Assembly: GCF_023078275.1 (NCBI RefSeq) | Contig: NC_062980.1 | Coordinates: 15,766,783-15,830,782 of the forward strand | From: Leguminivora glycinivorella | Taxonomy: Eukaryota; Arthropoda; Insecta; Lepidoptera; Tortricidae | Direction of reading: 5' to 3' | Length of the DNA: 64,000 nucleotides | Shown: in pieces, positions 61,774 to 64,000 of the stretch | Numbering within the stretch: the first letter of the stretch is position 1 | Layout: every line of letters starts with the position of its first letter | Program-made: the position numbers and the translations under genes | The notes under the pieces: generated by a model | What the model saw: the letters and a program-made list of their open reading frames with translations, nothing else | Told to the model about the DNA's origin: nothing | The model's database searches: none

Positions 61774-64000
61774 TTAACCCTCTGCCACTGATGTTACGTC
61801 TGACAGACACCAAAATACCTATGCGTTGTTGCTACTCCGCCATTTTGCGGCGTATCGTTCTGTCCCTCTCTGTACCTTCCTGCGTGGACGCACCATGGGA
61901 CGCACGCCCCCCGCCAGTGCAGCGACGGCAGCCGCAGCGTGCGCACGGGTGGAGTTAGAGCAGTTTGGTGTCCACAGGACGTAAGGTCAGTAATAAGTGA
62001 TCGATCTGTCAGACGTATTGTCAGTAATATCATTTTAATCCCATAGTGTCTTACATACGTAGGGTCAGTAAATTAATTATATTCATAGTGTCTAACAGTC
62101 GTCACCTCAGTAAAATATTTTTTCTGAATATAATTTTATGGTGCAGTTCATTATATTATTAGGTATTTATTTCTAGATGGCGAGTGAGGCTCAGGCTAGG
62201 ACTTCAAGGAAAAGAAAGGCCACTCGAGCAGTAAATATTACCAACGAGCAGCAAATTTTGCAGTGGTTAGGTGAAGAAGAAGAGCACGAATTTAGTGATT
62301 TCGACGACGATGTAGCTGACCAAAACTTTGTTATTGAAGAGGAGATTCACGAGGAAAGCGAAATATCGGCAGACGAAGAAGATGCTATGGAAGATGAGCC
62401 TCCTCCTCCTGAGCCAAGATCGACGAATGCGACCAGAGGCAGAGGGAGAGGACGTCGGCAAGACCAAAATAGAAATCCCGTTGCAAACATGAGGAGGGGG
62501 AGGCAGAACGAACCTCAAACGTCAAACCGCGATAGTTATCGTAGCAAAAGTGGATTTGTTTGGTCTAAAACAGATTTTTCAAGGGCGTCGCGAACACCTG
62601 CTCATAACATTCTTTCTTTGCCGAGACAAGATGATCAGATGCGATTTCCCGGTTATGAAAAGCTTTGGGATTCTTTTTTCGACACCGAGATGATCGAAAC
62701 ATTGGTAATCTATACGAATAAGAAGCTTGAAGTCTATCGTTAGCAGTTTTCGAACTACGCAAAACACGAATTGAAAGATACCAATGATTTAGAACTTCGA
62801 TCTCTGCTGGGATTACTATACTACTCATCAGTATTTAAGTGTAATGACTCTGATTCGAATTACTTATTCGCAACGGATGGAACAGGCCATGAAATATTTC
62901 GATGTGTTATGTCTAAATACAGATTCAACACTTTGCTTAATTGTTTGAGACTAGACAACATTGAAGACCGACAGGAACGTTTGAAAACCGACCCACTTGC
63001 TGCTGTTTCATCATTTTTCAACAAATTCATAGCGAATTGTCAGTCTCATTACACTCCTGGCCCATACACCTGCATTGATGAAATGCTACTGGCTTTCAAA
63101 GGACGCTGCAAGTTTATCGTCTACATGCCTAATATACCTGCGAAATATGGAATCAAGATAATGGTACTAACTGATGCTCGCACATTCTACGTTTATAATG
63201 CGTACATTTATCATGGAAAAGGATCTGATGGTACAGGACTGCCAGAAGCAGAGAAAAAGCTAGCTGTACCCACACAGTCGGTTTTGAGATTAGCAAAGCC
63301 AATTGAAAACACAAATCGGAATATAACAGCCGACAATTGGTTTAGTTCTATTCCTCTAGCAGAAATTTTATTGAAAAAAGGCCTGACCTATTTGGGGACG
63401 CTAAAAAAAAATAAAAGGGAAATACCACCTGAATTCAAACCGAATAAAACGAGACCTGTTGGGAGTTCCCTCTATGGATTCACAAAAGATTTAACTTTAG
63501 TATCTTATGTGCCAAAAAAGGATAAAGCGGTTGTCCTTTTGTCCACTTGTCATCATAGTCCTAGTACTGATGAAAACACTGGAAAACCAGTGATGATTAT
63601 TGATTACAATCAAACCAAAGGTGGAGTGGATGAAGTTGACAAGAAATGTGCCATATATTCCTGTGCTCGCAAAACACGACGGTGGCCACAGGCAATCTTC
63701 TATCGTCTCGTTGACATAGCTGGAATAAACACGTTTGTGTTATATGGACAATGTCAAGGTGCAAAATTAAGAAGAGGTGACTTCTTGTTGCATTTGGCTC
63801 GGGAATTGGTGCTCCCTGCCTTAAAACAAAGAGTGTATAATGATAAGTTGCCTAGAGAATTGAGGATGACCTTACGCCGTGTTTTAGGTCGTGATTTACC
63901 TCATCCGCCACCACCAACTGAGCCTGAATCATCATCAGCAAGGAAGTTGTGCCGTGTTTGTCCAAGCAAATTGAAGCGGCAAACAAGATTCTCCTGTTGT
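61774..64000 (+). mobile_element. piggyBac-like DNA transposon (right end outside window)
   Basis: Begins at ttaa (61774-61777) followed by ccctctgccactgatg, close to the canonical ttaaccct start of piggyBac elements. A 13-bp inverted repeat pair lies near the left end: tacgtctgacaga (61795-61807) and tctgtcagacgta (62005-62017), matching the internal inverted repeats of this superfamily in style. The transposase follows from 62177. Only the left end can be seen. Confidence 0.85.
62177..64000 (+). pseudogene. piggyBac transposase with a single in-frame stop
   Basis: Cut-and-paste transposase, open to the window edge (608 codons) apart from one tag at codon 189 (62741-62743, EVYR stop QFSNY), a likely C-to-T change. 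The acidic N terminus (residues ~30-75) and an RGRGRGRR basic patch precede the catalytic domain. Catalytic aspartates are in place: CIDEMLLAFKGR (D301), ITADNWFSSIPLAEIL (D386) and NQTKGGVDEVDKK (D485, D488). RKTRRWPQAIFYRLVDIAGI is the conserved C-terminal block, and CRVCPSKLKRQTRFSCC opens the zinc-binding cysteine-rich domain that binds the ends. The start ATG follows tttatttctag, which looks like a splice acceptor. Near-intact and probably recently active. Confidence 0.9.

Overview
This is a eukaryotic nuclear window, almost certainly from a moth or butterfly. It holds no convincing complete host gene. It is a dense, AT-rich mosaic of transposable elements (TEs), many nested inside one another. 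The lepidopteran call rests on recognised repeat types: tRNA-headed SINEs, RTE LINEs with a (GTAT)n tail, a piggyBac transposase beginning at TTAA, RLE-encoding LINEs, the ccggcca/gagtgcg repeat ends, and many palindromic MITEs. It is an inference, since no host protein gene anchors it.

Layout. 1-1930: a 100-bp satellite in two head-to-head blocks, one block with a 300-bp higher-order period. 2-9 kb: MITEs, LINE tails and a hAT MITE with a perfect 8-bp target duplication. 9.1-11.4 kb: an internally deleted LINE with a C2H2 finger and a YLDD-type reverse transcriptase (RT). 11.8-17.7 kb: three large palindromes, including a 1.43-kb near-perfect one. 18-26 kb: AT-rich DNA with dispersed repeats. 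25.7-30.8 kb: RTE fragments, nested insertions with target duplications, a SINE and a first fold-back element built of ~15-bp units. 31.07-32.16 kb: a second ~15-bp-unit element, bounded by a 9-bp duplication. 33-34.3 kb: MITEs, one flanked by TTAA. 36.5-42.9 kb: the largest unit, a near full-length I-like LINE (ORF1 with three zinc knuckles; ORF2 with endonuclease, RT and RNase H), inserted in a palindromic MITE and disabled by frameshifts and an LTR-like insertion. 43-49.7 kb: SINEs, an RLE-LINE 3' end, an exact 257-bp tandem duplication, nested MITEs, a (CAGA)40 expansion and a 5'-truncated LINE with a 13-bp target duplication. 50-54.5 kb: more repeats and a 22-bp minisatellite inside a MITE. 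54.7-58.6 kb: LINE 3' ends, including an RTE RT split by a 914-bp hAT MITE. 60.3-61.3 kb: an R4/Dong-like RLE-LINE 3' end. 61.77 kb to the right edge: a piggyBac element with all catalytic aspartates and a single in-frame stop.

How the parts relate. There is no pathway; the content is a parasite community. Complete or recent LINE families (RTE, I-like, RLE types) supply retrotransposition machinery. SINE-like pieces share the RTE 3' tail. MITEs carry hAT (8-bp), TA, TTA, TTAA or 9-bp flanks that point to different transposase classes. The most unusual objects are the two fold-back elements made of degenerate ~15-bp punctuated units (27.7-28.9 kb and 31.1-32.2 kb).
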